A stretch of DNA of 64,000 bases from Magicicada septendecula (taxonomy: Eukaryota > Arthropoda > Insecta > Hemiptera > Cicadidae): the NCBI GenBank assembly GCA_034769895.1, contig CM068367.1, positions 349,991,111-350,055,110 of the forward strand. Direction: 5' to 3'. A model generated the notes under the pieces. The model was not told the DNA's origin, did not search any database, and saw nothing but the letters and a program-made list of their open reading frames with translations. The position numbers and the translations under genes were made by a program. This document shows positions 21,475 to 34,217 of the stretch, piece by piece (within the stretch, counting starts at the first letter, position 1; the number at the start of each line of letters is the position of its first letter).

Positions 21475-24400
21475 ACCATAAAACAGTAAAAGACAGTTAT
21501 AAACATTTTGTTTTATGGGTTTTGACTTAGCTGATTTGAACATTGAAATATGATAACTGAATAAATAATGAATCAGATTTGTAAATAAATATGTAGTGAA
21601 TTCAATTGTATGTGTTGGGGTTAAGTGAACAGTGTATGTAGGTAGATAATTGTTGTAATAATAATATTAATATTTGTAATTTAAATAAATAAACAGAATT
21701 AATTTTGAAAACAGTAATTGGTTAATTGTAATTGTTTTGGTAGAAATGAAACTTGTATTTTCAGTAATTAATTTAATTAAAACAATTTGATAGGTTTTAA
21801 ATATTTTGATTGACTATTTAAATGTTGTATAATTAAATTTTTTAATGAATTTAAATTATTTTACGAGATGGAAATTTGGTAATTAAATGATAAATTGTTT
21901 GATTTAAATTAACATTTGTGCTCAATGTTTCAGAGGTGAGGTGAAAGTATTGTGGTATGGTGAATATGTTTTGTGTATGTCAATGTAAATGGACTGTAAG
22001 TATAAAAATTTTATAGTACGAATCAAGTATAATAAAAATGTTTATTTGAGATAATGGTGTTAAATAAAAATGATAATTAAAATTTTTAATAATAATTGAA
22101 CGATGAAATATGATAATTATTAATAATGAATTTGAAAATTTTAAGTAACCCAAGTGTAGAAAGTTATGGAGGAGTTAAATGATTAATGATGGATGCAAGT
22201 TTCATATTATGATGTTGTACATTTAATTTCGTATTTAATTATTAATTTTAGTTTTACAAAAGATATTTTACTTGTGATTCCCCAACTTTTCAGGCGGTCA
22301 CGGCCTCACCGAACCCTGACCGTGGAATTGGTTTAGCTTTAACAGCTATGGTTGGGGCTCATTGCGACACGTTCTGCCTTAACTGACCATAGCTGTTATT
22401 GTTGTCAAGGTGGATTTTGAAATTGATGGGGGGTGAAATTTAGGGGAATCACCAAACTAGGGAACAGCGGCTACCACTCTGCCCGCATGGGGGCAGCAAG
22501 GCCAGGTGGTAGACCCGTTTAAGGGCGTTTAATTATAAACAAGAATATGCTGATATTCAGAACATTAAAATGTAACTGCCGAAGCAAAGACACGGAGAGG
22601 TCAAACTACTCCAAAATATGCCGTCTTTGTGGAAGCGAAAAGGCGCCACAGTCTTACATAACCTGCAATAGAGTGTGTGGATGGGAGGTGGCTCAGATGA
22701 GCCACGAATTTAAATTCTATGTCATAAAAATTTGCTAACTATAATTTTGATCTAAAAAAAAAGTTTATATTCCGCTCAAATAATTAAATGCTCATACATT
22801 CAGTACAAGGTGTTCATTCTATGTTTTAAATGTAATATTGTATTGTAGTAAGTTAGATATAAGAGTTGATATAAAGTATATGTTTTATATAATTTGTGTA
22901 TATGCAACTAAGTAAATGATTAAAACGACTGGCAGGCGGTTAACATAAATTATCAGAATCAGAAAAAGGGGAAACAAGGAGGTGAGAAGTAAGGATAAAT
23001 AAATATATATATATTTCATGTAATTTGTTCAATTATGAGATGTGTTTTCATTATGTTAGGAATATCAGCTGATCAGCAATAAAATGTCACTGTTATATTG
23101 GTTGTAAATGTTCCAGGTAATTGATGTTTAATGTTATGTTTCCACGTATTACAGATGCTATTTAAAGTAATGAGAAAAGTAATTCAATGTGGTAAGATTT
23201 TAAATGAATTGTCAGAAATAATAAAAGATAGTTTTTGGGTGATGAATATTTGTGGGACAAGTCGATCTGTCCAAGTTGAAGTCGAAGTTAAAGTTGAAAT
23301 AGTAGAGATGAAAATAATGTAATGTTGTTATGAGGTTATGTAACAGAATTTGAGTATTGATGTTGACACAGTAGTTATGGAGAATATATGTAGAGTTTTG
23401 AGTGATATATTGTTGTTTATAATTGATGATGTTATTTTGTTGTAATGAAGTAAGGTAATAAGATTGAGATTATTGGGGATGGCAATTTTGTAGTAGGGGG
23501 TAGTGTAATGTAGGAGTCCGCAACAAGGTTTGGGACGGGATGGGACCGATTTAGGGGGAAGGGTCGCCTTAGGTAGAATCCAGGGACCAGATAATGGGAA
23601 ATGAGCTTTTGGGGGGGGGGGGGAAAACACGTATCCTAAGTACAAAGGGTTAGAGAGTATTTTTTTTATATATCGAGAGAAGGTGGCGATTTGAGTTTAT
23701 TAGTAAGTTGAGGTTTAGAGAGTGTTTTGATAGATATTTTGATAGAGATGGGTGTCATGTGAGTTACAGTTGTTAGAGGTTAGAGTCAGAGGGAGAAAGA
23801 TTATATATGTATACAGAGCAAGTAGTAAATTAAATTGTTATGAGTATTTAAGTCACCCACCGTAATGGAGAATAAGATTGTCAAATAAAGAAAGCGATTT
23901 ATAATAAAAATATAAAATTTTAATTACAACCAGTGACGAAATTTTGATAGAATGTGGAAATGTAAAGTTGTAAAGTTTATTTGAATAATTTAAATGTCAA
24001 TTTGAGTGTTATTTATAATAATATTGTGTTATTTTAAATGTTTTATTTTATTATGTTTTGTGTTTCAAGTTAGATTGTTACAGAGGTTAAATGTATTTTC
24101 AGATAAAATTGTACATAACGTATAAGGGTCAAGGTATTGGACTTGACCTAGTTTTGATCAGCTGACAGTGAGGTCATATACATACTAAGCTTGTTGAGGA
24201 AGGAAGTCAATTCAATTTGTTTTTTTTAATCAATTTAAACAAGTTTTAAATAATTTCTATAGGTAAAGGAAACCTTTTAATAAATTTAAATTTTTTTCTT
24301 TGAATTTTAAAATTTTTGAAAAATATTTTTTGAAAAAAAAAAAAAAAATCTTGCCTGCCAGCTAGTGAATATTTTTTCAGCTTTGATTATTTTATTGTTT

Positions 24401-24664
24401 GTGTACTAACCATGTTTATTATTATTGATTTATTTTGTATTGACTTGTATTGTTAGACTCTAAGTATTCACATGTTAGGTTAAGGATGTTCTTATTTGTA
24501 AGAAATGTTTAAATCAATTTATTTTAAATAACAGAAAAAACCAATGAAGAGAATAATTTAAAATATATACAAAATTTATGATTTGATTTTAAATGGAAAC
24601 AACCAGTGAGTGGTATTTTAACAAATTTTTAAAGAAGTTTTCAATGTATAACATGTAATGTGAG
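21475..24664 (+). other. Long AT-rich non-coding region of element W
   Basis: No coding signal. It holds the structured RNA module (22272-22632), a poly-G run near 23611 and a poly-A run near 24334. Otherwise it is low-complexity AT. Confidence 0.6.
22272..22632 (+). ncRNA. Multi-helix structured RNA module of element W
   Basis: Counterpart of 9897-10240 in Y. Helices: CGGTCA/TGACCG (22295-22300 with 22317-22322); AACAGCTATGGT/ACCATAGCTGTT (22341-22352 with 22386-22397), a perfect 12-bp stem; TACCAC/GTGGTA (22472-22477 with 22506-22511) enclosing CTGCCC/GGGCAG (22479-22484 with 22491-22496); GAATAT/ATATTC (22543-22558); CAAAGAC/GTCTTTG (22585-22591 with 22623-22629) enclosing GGAG/CTCC. Short conserved linkers such as GGAACAGCGGCT and AGACCCG are unpaired. 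Confidence 0.75.
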
Positions 24665-24970
24665 TGTGTGTGAGCCCAGTACCTGCTAAAGGCAGCCCAG
24701 CTTGCATACAAGGGGAAACATATCGGTGGAGGATCTGGCATAATCTAAGCCAGGGATTGAGGATTTTGGGGGTAGAATGTTAGAAGGTGAGGTGTGCTGT
24801 GGTACGTGTCTGTTCGATTTTTCGGTGTTGGGATCTCTTACGGAGAAGTCCAGTGATCTCGTTCAGATGCGTCCATAGTCGCCGATCCAGGGGGGTCGTG
24901 TACCCATGAAGAGTAAGAACAAAGGGGGTGGTTGGCACCAGTTCCTCACCGGTCCTCTTAGGGGTTTTAT

Positions 24971-25020
24971 CAATAAGATTTCTTCTGTTTTGGACAGCAG
25001 AATTCTCATTGGGGGGGTAT
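24971..25020 (+). promoter_or_regulatory. Hairpin plus polypurine tract of element W
   Basis: CAATAAGA and CTTCTGT pair through TTTGG with ACAGCAG and TTCTCATTG, followed by G7 and the 3' LTR. It is the least regular of the four related hairpins. Confidence 0.65.
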
Positions 25021-26362
25021 TGTAACGTGTCAAAATTGGGTAATTTTATTTATTGCATTTCTGGGGTATTTGTATTTTATTTTATTTCAGTTTTCGGGGT
25101 TTCATAAACATATGGTGTAAATTTTAATTCCATTGTAACAGACCACGTGTAGATAACAGTTAGAACAAAGGCAAGACGCAGTATTCCGTTGTGAAATTAG
25201 TACCGAGGTATGCACCACCCTAAGTTTTCTCAGAACTGTGCGTGAATGTGACGGTGCACGCACGTGCGACACAGGTATGCGCGCTGGAGTGACGCTCCTT
25301 CAGAAAACTCAAAATGGCCTAGAGGGGAATCGCAGTTTCATTTACCATGAGGCCGGATACGAAGACCTAAGGACCGCCTCCTGTTAGTAATGTCAGACTA
25401 GCAGTGCCTAATATCGTCGGCACTCACTGCAGAAACAATCACTTTATAGCATGTGCTTAGCCAACAAACTGCATCAAATCAGCTATGAACGGCGACGAAA
25501 TCAGGTGGCAGTGAACCACAGCTTCCGCCCGCTGGCAGTCCATTTTTACACAGTCTACGTTAAGCAGTCCACGAGCTACAGAGTACACATACAGACGTAG
25601 TTGCGACTCGCGGGCCCCGGTCGGGTCGAACTTTTAAATATGAACAAATTCAGTGTAATAACGTTTTAATACCGACCGGGACCCAAGAAATTAATCAATC
25701 TATCACAGTGAAAAATTTGTTACATTGGAGACAGTGAAAACAGTTCAGTACGGACATTTTCGGAAGCGCTGAACAATAACCACGTGTTTGGCCGGCATCG
25801 CGATAGTGCGGTTCCCCGAGTTAAACTGAAATTTATAAAATGTTGAGGGGTTTATAAATATTAGGTGTAAATGTGTGAGTGCAAATTGCAGGTTGGGCTA
25901 TCTTCTTAGTAGTAAGTACTTAGGAGTAAGTAGTATTATTTAAGTGTAGAAAATAAGAAGTATGAACCAGAGTTACATAACCTTTGAAAACATATAAGTA
26001 AATGTATTTGGAAAACAAACATTGCGATATTCGATCATTAAAAAATCATAATTACTTTTCAAAAAATGTGTTAGACTAAGTTATTTCGCCATTACCATTT
26101 TCTCATTTCTGTGCTGCAAAATTCGTCTAACGTTCCGGGATCTTTCTGAATTATTAATTGGGTGTGGTCAGATAGCTAAATTGTCCTTTTTATTTAAGGT
26201 GGAGTATAAAGGTTTTCGATATTTTAACCTATAAAAAATAATCGTGGCGACCTTGGTCTTCTGAGAGAAATTTAATATGGTAAGTAGTTGAACATGCGTA
26301 CAGGTAAGTTCTGGGAGTGAATTTTATTTATTTTATATTTCGACCTATTTTTTAACATCACA
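25021..26362 (+). repeat. 3' LTR of element W
   Basis: Copy of 18461-19804 with about twelve substitutions and a few small length changes, followed by ACGA. Confidence 0.93.
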
Positions 26363-26366
26363 ACGA

Positions 26367-27517
26367 TCAGCAATGACTGAAAAAACTTAAAGTAAAAAAC
26401 CAACCGAAATACTTTAAATAAAGAAAAAAGATCTCAAATGAATTTCAAAATTCAAAAAAGTTATGTAAGAACAACTTACGCAAATATTTCGATAATATTT
26501 TAGGACAATTATAAAATGGAGAAATAAAAGTTACAAAGAATCCATATAAAGTAAGAACAACAAACTTACTATAATATTTAAATAAAAAAGAAATAATAAA
26601 GGAATGAAGTTACAGAACATTCCTACAAAATAAGATTAAGTTACAATAATCTTGAGCCAACATATGAGGCATAAAAAAGCAAAACATACTATAAAGGAAT
26701 AAGCTACAAAAATTCCTAATTAGTAAGAAGCGCTAACTTACTACGATATTTAAAAAATTATGAAAAAAAAAATTATCAATAAAAATGATCAACTTCCACA
26801 ATTATTTAGAAAAAAGATGGGAAGTAAGATTAAACAAACCAATGATCAAAAAACAAAATAAATAAAATAAACATTCTAAGAGTTATAATGTGAAATGAGA
26901 TGAAACAAAGAGTAATTAAAAATGAATAAAAATGTGAACTGTATCAATGAAAAGCAATGCTTCAAGTATTATCAAGTAGTATCTACAAAGAAAGATGAAA
27001 AAATATATGACTCGAACTGAGCAATAATGAAATACAAAAGTAAAAGATTCCCAACAAATATTATGATTATTATTATTATTATTATTATTATTTTGAGTCA
27101 CGAGATGACTGTATTTAAGATTCATTAATTGAGATTGACTGTTGAATAAGTCCAGCAATCAGTTAACTGAGCAGGGATGATGTTCCCCTGATCTCAGAAT
27201 AAGAGTAGTTTTGAACGACGGAGTTAGGTAAGCCAATAGAGCCCATCCGAATCGATTGCAACTACAAAGTAGAGATAGTTAGGGAAAATAAGATTTATAG
27301 GGAATAATTTATAATAAAAAATCAATAAGCCAGTTCGCAATATGAGAAAATAATGAAGAAAGGAATCAGAAGAACGGAAATAAAAATACAGAATTAATCA
27401 TAAAAAATGAATGAGAAGCAGGAGAATTTGAAAAAAAAATGATAAAATACAATTGATAATTTCATCAAACTTAGAATCACGTTTTATAAAATGATCAATT
27501 TTGGTGGAAGGGCATTA
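26367..27517 (+). other. Element Z 3' internal region
   Basis: AT-rich continuation of Z beyond W, with an ATT-repeat tract near 27065-27091. GGTGGAAGGG directly before the right LTR is the likely polypurine tract. No gene is seen. Confidence 0.55.
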
Positions 27518-30500
27518 TATAACATCACCAAATTCAGATCATATTTGATATCTATAAGTATGTAAGAAATGTTAAGAAATAATATATTTTAATAAATAAA
27601 TAATAAAGAGAATAATAATAGTAAATGTAATTAAGAGTGAAGGACGAAGAATAGTAAACCAAAGGTGATTATTAAATAAAAAATACAAACTAGACTGACA
27701 GACAAATGACATTGACCCAACGCCAGAGATTGGCCAGATAATAACCAAAATAAAGTGAAACAAGATGGAAGTGAAGGAGAAGAAAAATGAAATTAAAAAT
27801 GGAACAAACCAACCATAAAGAAAATAAAGTGAACCAAGGTGATAAAACACAGACAAATAGTGTAGAATAGGGAAGGGGGAGATGATACCATCAAATATCA
27901 TAAAGGAAACGAAACCAATGAATAACCAATTTAAAAAAGAAATATTAGTATTGTCTAAGTGACAAATGTAATTCATAATTAATAAAACACCGTTAAATAA
28001 AAATACACTAACCCACAAATTAGTAGTATATGTAAGTAAGAAATCTAGAAAAAGACATGAACTTATTAGATATAAATAAAATTTGTAAAGATAGTGAGAT
28101 AGTGAGAAATATAATGAAAGTAACTAAGTGACAAAGAAAAATAATAATAGGGATTACCCACCAATAAACGATTAAAATAAAAAGTTTAACAAGTGATAAT
28201 AGTGAAGGTGTAAATACCCCAAAATAATGAGTGTATCAGTGATAAACACCAATTAATTAAAGGTGAAAGTGATAGGTGAAAAAAGATATTGTAAATGATA
28301 GTATGATTAAAAAAAAATAGTAATAGATAAGAAAACACTTAATAAATCAATGATGAAACAATAAATGATTTAAGAGTGAGCTTATAAAAAAATTATATAG
28401 TTAAGGGTAATTAGAAATAGTATTTAAAGTAGAGATAGATAAAGGATACGATGTTATTCAGGGGAGAAAGCCCATGTAAGATAAACAGTTTGTGTTAACA
28501 TGGAATGGAGAAAGGGATTAGTAAAGAATTAAGAATATAATTAATAAACACCCTATGTTATAAGGGAAAATAAATTAAGTAAGTTTGAAGGAAGTGATGA
28601 TGTTTCTCACTCAAAATAATAGTAAAAAAATGAAATGTATGTTAAACCAACAGTAAGTAACTAATAATTTGTAAAGAATTGTTCATTTTAATTTTATGGA
28701 TAGGATATGGCTGAAGGAAGCTTACAGTCCATAGGCCTAATTGTTATATTTTAGGTATTAAGATATAGAAAGTAATCTTGACACATAATCAGAACACAAA
28801 CAAATTCAAGACACAACTACTACTAAACGAATCAATTATAACAACAGAACAAAACACGTTGTAATAAAATGAAATATAATTAGAATAGATTAAGTAAAAA
28901 TAATCAATGGCTACTTAGGCCTAGGAAATGTATAACTGTCAATAACAAATGATTGCAAATTGTATAAAAACAACCAGGAAATTAATAAAAAAAAGGCGAG
29001 TAAATAGCCGAGAATAATTTGTAAATCAGTTTAAAGGAAAAATATTAGAATAAGAACTTAATTTAAAGGAGAAATGTAAATACCAAATATTAACATAAAT
29101 GTACAAACATTGATATTTCATAAAACCATACATTATGTGGTACCAAATTAATCTTTGAAAGGAAATAAGAACAGTGGTGATAATATTTAATACGTAGGGA
29201 AGAGGACAGAAGAACATAATCAATAAGAAGATATACAGCTATTTTGAATAAAAATTCAAATTTGATAACAATAATCATACTTCAGAATTAACCAATCAGG
29301 ATTAATTGGTTACTATGACAACAGTCGTTTGGTTACTAATTTACCGTTAGATTTCTTTACTCGTAATTTGATGCTCTTGTTGAATAGACGCCACTTCTTG
29401 AACGATCAAAATTGTTAATTAAAACATCTAAATATCAAACGAAATTGCTAACAAGTGAATACCAAGGAAGCAGACGATGGCTGAAACCATTTAACTGATG
29501 TCGAAGCCGAATTAAAGAAAACAGAAAATAATATATTGCCGATTAACTTGGAAAAAGATGCCCGAAACCCCGAACAATTGAAAATTAAATATGATTGCAG
29601 CCTAATTCATTATTACCAGATCAACTGAGTTCATCCAGTCTACTGAAGTGTTAAGTATTTTTTAAATTACCCCAAATTTCCGAATAAACTCACGTTAATT
29701 ATTTCTCACTGAAAGCTGAACTCTCACTAAACTGCACATAATTACTTTCAAAGATTAAATTAAAAAACTAAGACACTGAAAATTTATCAACTGGCAAAGT
29801 TAACCTGTCATTAGTTAGCGATATTTTGTAGCACTTTTACTATACTCCAATAAACAAATTATAACTACACAGTATATTATTTAAGTTTAACTGATGTAAG
29901 GGTGTGTATTTTTATTGTTGTAATCATTAATAACCCTTTTAACGCAATCTCAAGAACCCAAGACGATCGAACAATAATAATTTTGTGTATTATTTCAACA
30001 GACGCCATTACTGAATATCTGTTGTTAAGTTCAAAGATCGATTTGTCAAACCCCAGAGATGTGTCTCATATAATCTACCGGTGCAAATGTATTACCAAAG
30101 AAAACATAATTTATATTAACTGAATAATTAATCGTTAACCAAAAATAAATAAGTACTGAGTGTAACCAATGTGTTATAATTTCATTAGGAGGTGGATAAA
30201 AATTTGTGTACATTTTAGCAAATAGGTATTGATGACGAGCGATCGCACAGCCTACGCAACTAACAACTGGCCCAATCCAGACGGCCAAGGCGAGGCGGGA
30301 ACAAATTGAATTCTTCACACCGCCGAGCTGCGCTTGTCATACAAACTTAAAATTTTTTTAATTGTTTTAATAAAACAATTTGGCGCCACCCGGGATTTTC
30401 ACACCCCTAGTGAACAACAGGTAAGAACATCGAGACCTGGTTATTCGTACGTTCGCAACGGACGAAATCTGCGTAAGTTACGTTCTAAAGCGATGATGTA

Positions 30501-30599
30501 TAGAGAAGACACATTACACCCATTGTATGTTTAAGATTAAGTTACAAATTGACGCATCCAACGTGTGGCATTATAACACGGGACACACGTTAAGTAACA
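27518..30599 (+). repeat. 3' LTR of element Z, 3.1 kb
   Basis: Copy of the left LTR lacking the foldback insertion; the intact 14-mer near 29074 is the empty site. Followed by ATAT. Confidence 0.92.
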
Positions 30600-30603
30600 A
30601 TAT

Positions 30604-30812
30604 ATGTACCAGTATAAATGACACAACTGACGCTCAAAGATGGCTAAAGAGATGTGTAATGATAGATGGCCAAAGATTACTAGAATGGATTCGTCCTGAA
30701 AGAAGAAAAAGAGGGAGGCCACAACACAATGGCACAGAAAAAGCTGAAGGATGATGATTGGAAAGACAATAAAGTTTGGAAGCTAGTATGCAAAAAATGA
30801 TTTTACATGTTG
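30604..30812 (+). pseudogene. LINE 3' end, part 3
   Basis: The LINE resumes after Z's ATAT duplication. LLEWIRPERRKRGRPQHNG (near 30679-30735), then in a shifted frame KKLKDDDWKDNKVWKLVC and a stop (near 30738-30800), match the typical C-terminal tail of LINE proteins (GRPRK... EDRKVWRL). This confirms that parts 1-3 are one element split by Y and Z. Confidence 0.75.
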
Positions 30813-30859
30813 TTTTAAAATGGTGTGTGTATATATATATATATTATAATACTTATAAC

Positions 30860-31575
30860 TATTTTACCTCAAGATGTATTTTTTCTTTAGGGACATGTTT
30901 CGGGAGATCCTGTTCTCCCATCTTCAACCTTCGCCATCTTGCTTCTGGTGCAGTATTTGTGTGTTGGCTTCTGGATGTTATTATGGTGGTTTGTTGGTCT
31001 TTGGTCCTTCAATGTTGCATTATTGTGTGTGGTTGTGGTATCTGTTTTTGTATTTTGTGTATTTTCGATGTTGAGTGCTTTGAATATTGTGTCATGTTTT
31101 GTATTGATTTGTATTTGTTCTGGTATTAATTTGTTTTGTGTTTTATGTTTGTAAATCTGTAAATTTTCCCAAATGTTCATTATGGTGCCTTTGTGTGGTA
31201 TATGTTTTATTAGTGTTACATTGGTTATGTCTGGGAATTCATGTCCTGTGTTTATTGCATGTGTGGCTAAATTGGATTTATATATGTTTGGTTTTTTGTA
31301 TGCATTTAGGTGTTCAAAATAACGTTTTTTCAGCTGTTTTTTTGTTTGTCCTATATAACATTTATTGCAATCTTGGCATTCAATTTTGTATATACCGTTG
31401 GTTGTTGTATTATCTTTGTTGTGTGAGTTATTTAGATTTTGTAATTTATTTTTATTAGTTTTGTATGCTATTTTTATATCTGTGTTTTTAAATAGTTTTG
31501 TTAGTTTTGACATTTTATTATTTATATATGTGAATGTGGCCCATTTTTTGTTGTTGTTGTTGTTATTATTTATGT
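30860..31575 (-). mobile_element. 5'-truncated Penelope-like element with GIY-YIG endonuclease
   Basis: On the minus strand a reading frame running from about 31575 to 30887 reads KKWATFTYINNK, LTKLFKNTDIKIAYKT, then GIYKIECQDCNKCYIGQTKK (near 31400-31340) and KKRYFEHL. This is the linker plus GIY-YIG nuclease of Penelope-like retroelements, which nicks DNA to prime reverse transcription. The G-I-Y, Y-I-G and following R are present, and the C-x2-C insert typical of the family is visible. The reverse transcriptase is absent (5' truncation); a stop lies just upstream. The 3' tail has a hammerhead-like hairpin. Confidence 0.88.
30896..30928 (-). ncRNA. Hammerhead-like tail hairpin of the Penelope-like element
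   Basis: Read on the minus strand: TTGAAGA, GGGAG, loop, CTCCC, GAAA, CATGTC. This is the order core box, stem II, GAAA, short stem III reported for hammerhead motifs in Penelope-like terminal repeats. The first box has T where the consensus CTGANGA has C, so activity is doubtful. Confidence 0.55.
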
Positions 31576-31601
31576 GTTGTTCAGTTCAGAAAGTGATTGA
31601 A

Positions 31602-31602
<1 letters not shown>

Positions 31603-31637
<35 letters not shown>
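31603..31637. repeat. TA/GA microsatellite
   Basis: ATATATATATAT followed by a GA run of about 22 bases, in the AT-rich gap between the Penelope-like element and the next exon. Confidence 0.9.
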
Positions 31638-31806
31638 TTAAAAATTTATTATACACACCCAATAAACGTTTTATAACTAGTTACAAGACTCAAGAAGAAA
31701 ATACTTTCTCATGTTGCTGTGTGCCATTTAACATGTATGTGTGCCTATGTGTAACACATGCCAGATGTTGACCACCACTGTCCTACACAGTATTAGTTTT
31801 ACTTAC

Positions 31807-31942
31807 ATTTTCCAAATCTTGCAGTTTGATTTCTGTGTCAAAGACAATTTCCATGTCATTTTCTGCATATATTGGATCATCAAAGGCATCAACTCCCAAA
31901 CCACACAGCGCACCTGTCAGTCTGCTGCACTTTGGATCAGTT
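31807..31942 (-). CDS. spn-E: spindle-E/TDRD9-like exon (most C-terminal one seen)
   Basis: Minus strand, AG acceptor at 31944-31943 and GTAAGT donor at 31806-31801. Forty-five codons after one phase base read TDPKCSRLTGALCGLGVD, then PIYAENDMEIVFDTEI. The TGALCGLG and E-x-DME-x-VFD patterns match the segment after the Tudor domain in spindle-E proteins. The exon completes codon AG|A (R) from the previous exon. The remaining C-terminal exons are not in the window, so the next intron must exceed 31 kb and contain the whole repeat nest. Confidence 0.82.
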
Positions 31943-34082
31943 CTAAAAAAAATTAACAACTATCTGTAGGATTACAAAAACAGCATTATAACTTTCTTGT
32001 TTTATTACTGATATAGTATGCTATGAGATTTTACATGAAACAGTCGCTGGATTTTACGTTCTCTGTCACTGGTAAAGATTAGGGTTTCACTGGAAAAAGT
32101 GCCTCTTACAGTTCTTGCTCTACATACTATGAGTAAAAAATACAAGTTACTTTATTATTAAAAGTTTCTAACATAAAACTGCTATATTATAAAACAAATA
32201 AGTTTTCAAAACCAGTTTATTTTTTAAATGATCTGTATTCCTGAATATATATGCAAAATTATTGCTAACACTTTTTTCTCAACATATGTTTTATGTCAGC
32301 CTTAAGTACAGAGAAAACACAAAGACAGCTAGAGAGAAACAAAATAATTATTAAAGGCATGCATATTATAGAAATAAAAGAGTATAGTTATTAACTTATA
32401 ATTCATTCAGCAGTCACACATTACAATGGGGAAGATAGGGAAGTGTATTGCATATATACAACAAAAGTTCAAAATGAACGTGAGTGAGGGTCTCAGAAAT
32501 GACACTCTCAATTCAGTAACTCAAGAAAAGTGAAGAAACTACTGTAGACATGTTGAAGATGTTGTGAAGAAAATATGGACAACTGACATCCTACAGGATG
32601 ACAATGAACCACCCATAATCAGAGTCGTGTTATTACATCGTGTAGTTTAAATAGTGCAAGCAATGCTAATGGTGGCCAAAACTGCGATTTCATGTGTGTT
32701 ATACTGGAATATATGTAGTTTTATATACTATCTGGTGTAATGAACACAAGACTTTCATCAGAGCTACAGGAATATTTCTTGTAATATTCACTTACAACTA
32801 TTTATTATCTATCTATAAATGATTTACCTTAAATATGATTAATTTTGCTGACAAACTTTACTGAATTATAATTTTTAATTTCTTGTCCATCCAAAAACAC
32901 TAATGACATCAAGTTAATTATAAAAAGTGTTTTGATAATTTAATGCTAAAATTAAAATAAACATCATGTAAAACTTATTATAAAAATGAAAGACAGAAAT
33001 AGAATGCACGCACACACACATTTCTTGAACGATTTAAACCATAATAAAATAATGAAATAAAGGGCCAGTGCCTGAACACGTAGTTTAACATTTGTGTAAA
33101 AAATCATTATACTACATGTTACTTAACTAACAGATTTGTTATAATTATCTTTTTATGTGGGTTTTATTAACTAATAGATAAACAACATATCACTGAACAT
33201 ATTATTTACATAGAAGAGCAATTAATATGGTTACTTATCAAAATATGAAATTATTTAATGATTATAAAGTACACATTATAAAGAAAAACTATTATAAACA
33301 TTTAACAATTAATAATTAGTTTAACCTAATGCGATGAAGCACAACTAACATATACCAAGCAACTGCAGCACTTCATGACACAACAAAGCATTTGCATTAT
33401 ACTTATTAGTCAATGTAAACAATTATAACTCAGTGCAACAATTTATAAATTATAAAGGACCAGTACTCATGTAAATGTTATAGTAAGTAATACAGTAATT
33501 ATTAAAATGTTCTACATTTGCCCACACGTGCTTAATACAAACATTTATATTTTCAAAACCTGTTACAGTTGAGACTTATAAATTGAATAATTATTAAACT
33601 CAATCAATTCTGATAATTTCAATTGCTTACACTACATACCTATCTTTAACAACAAACAAACCTATCTCGTAGACCAACTTTTTCATGTCATTAAAAAAAC
33701 CAAATGCTGCATGCATATTTTTTTATTGGTATGTAAGTGTATAGTTAAAAATATCAATTAACAATGGAAATATGAGTTATGTTTCAATACCCTGATGAAA
33801 TGTACAATTTACTGCTGTTCGATTTTTTGCAGTTTTATGGCCAAAATAATTTAAAAATTTGTGGTATGATATAGAATAACAATGATTTCATTACAAAAGT
33901 TTAAAAATGATAATCCTGCAACTTTAATTTTTGGATAACTAAATTTTTAAGTCGTGCAGTACATACAACTGAAAAACCCCATATATAAAATTTCCCTATA
34001 TATGAATCTCTGTGTATTTCCCTATTTCCCCATTGTGTCATGTGATTTCTGAACAACGAATTGAATGAGAATTATTATATAC
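31943..34082 (-). other. spn-E intron, AT-rich
   Basis: Mostly AT-rich sequence with no recognisable gene except a short transposase remnant at 32428-32650. Confidence 0.6.
32428..32650 (+). pseudogene. C-terminal fragment of an IS630/Tc1-type (DDE_3) transposase
   Basis: Reads QKFKMNVSEGLRNDTLNSVT, then, after a stop replacing an expected W, RNYCRHVEDVVKKIW and EPPIIRVVLLHRV. It resembles the end of the 48.4 kb transposase (ITQEDWEKCVRHAEALQE, then EPFIIHLRL). Too short to classify further. Confidence 0.5.
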
Positions 34083-34217
34083 CTGAGTTCAATGCAGGGT
34101 GCAAATAACATACATATAATAGAGCTGAGTCCATGAATATTTGGCATTAAGGTTGTATGCCTCAGATTAAGAGATGAACTATCTGCACTCTGGTTCACTG
34201 TTCCTGCCACTAACAAT
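34083..34217 (-). CDS. spn-E: spindle-E/TDRD9-like exon
   Basis: Minus strand, acceptor AG at 34219-34218, donor GT at 34082-34081. With the two bases from the upstream exon it reads RLLVAGTVNQSADSSSLNLR, then HTTLMPNIHGLSSIICMLFA and PCIEL. RLLVAG and TTLMPNIHGL are strongly diagnostic of spindle-E. The exon begins one base into a codon and ends with AG, which the exon at 31942 completes. Confidence 0.87.

Larger units (their letters stand above)
18461..26362 (+). mobile_element. Element W: LTR retrotransposon without pol, nested in Z
   Basis: LTRs of 1344 and 1342 bases (18461-19804 and 25021-26362) start TGTAACGTG, end CATCACA, and are flanked by ACGA (18457-18460 and 26363-26366). A TGGCGACG primer-like site follows the left LTR, and a hairpin plus G7 tract precedes the right one. 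The 5.2 kb interior has one gag-like gene region and no protease, reverse transcriptase or integrase. It shares the 3' RNA module and polypurine hairpin with the autonomous element Y, so Y-type proteins could have moved it (inference). The LTRs differ at about 0.9% of positions, so it is young. The gag-like region looks broken, about two interruptions. Confidence 0.9.
13086..30599 (+). mobile_element. Element Z: LTR retrotransposon with very long LTRs, gag-like gene, no pol
   Basis: Direct repeats 13086-16530 and 27518-30599 are flanked by ATAT (13082-13085 and 30600-30603), and the LINE resumes on both sides. They start TATAAC rather than TG and end CA. A TGGCGACC primer-like site follows the left LTR. 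Without the nested W element the internal region is only about 3.1 kb, with one gag-like gene and no reverse transcriptase or integrase. It therefore resembles large non-autonomous LTR derivatives. The LTRs differ at about 1.2% of positions, consistent with a young insertion slightly older than W and Y. Its single clear gene is open. Confidence 0.88.

Noticed and set aside
1-30600. Missing spn-E C-terminal exons within the repeat nest
   Set aside because: I looked on the minus strand for continuation after ...TEIKLQDLEN with splice borders and found nothing convincing.
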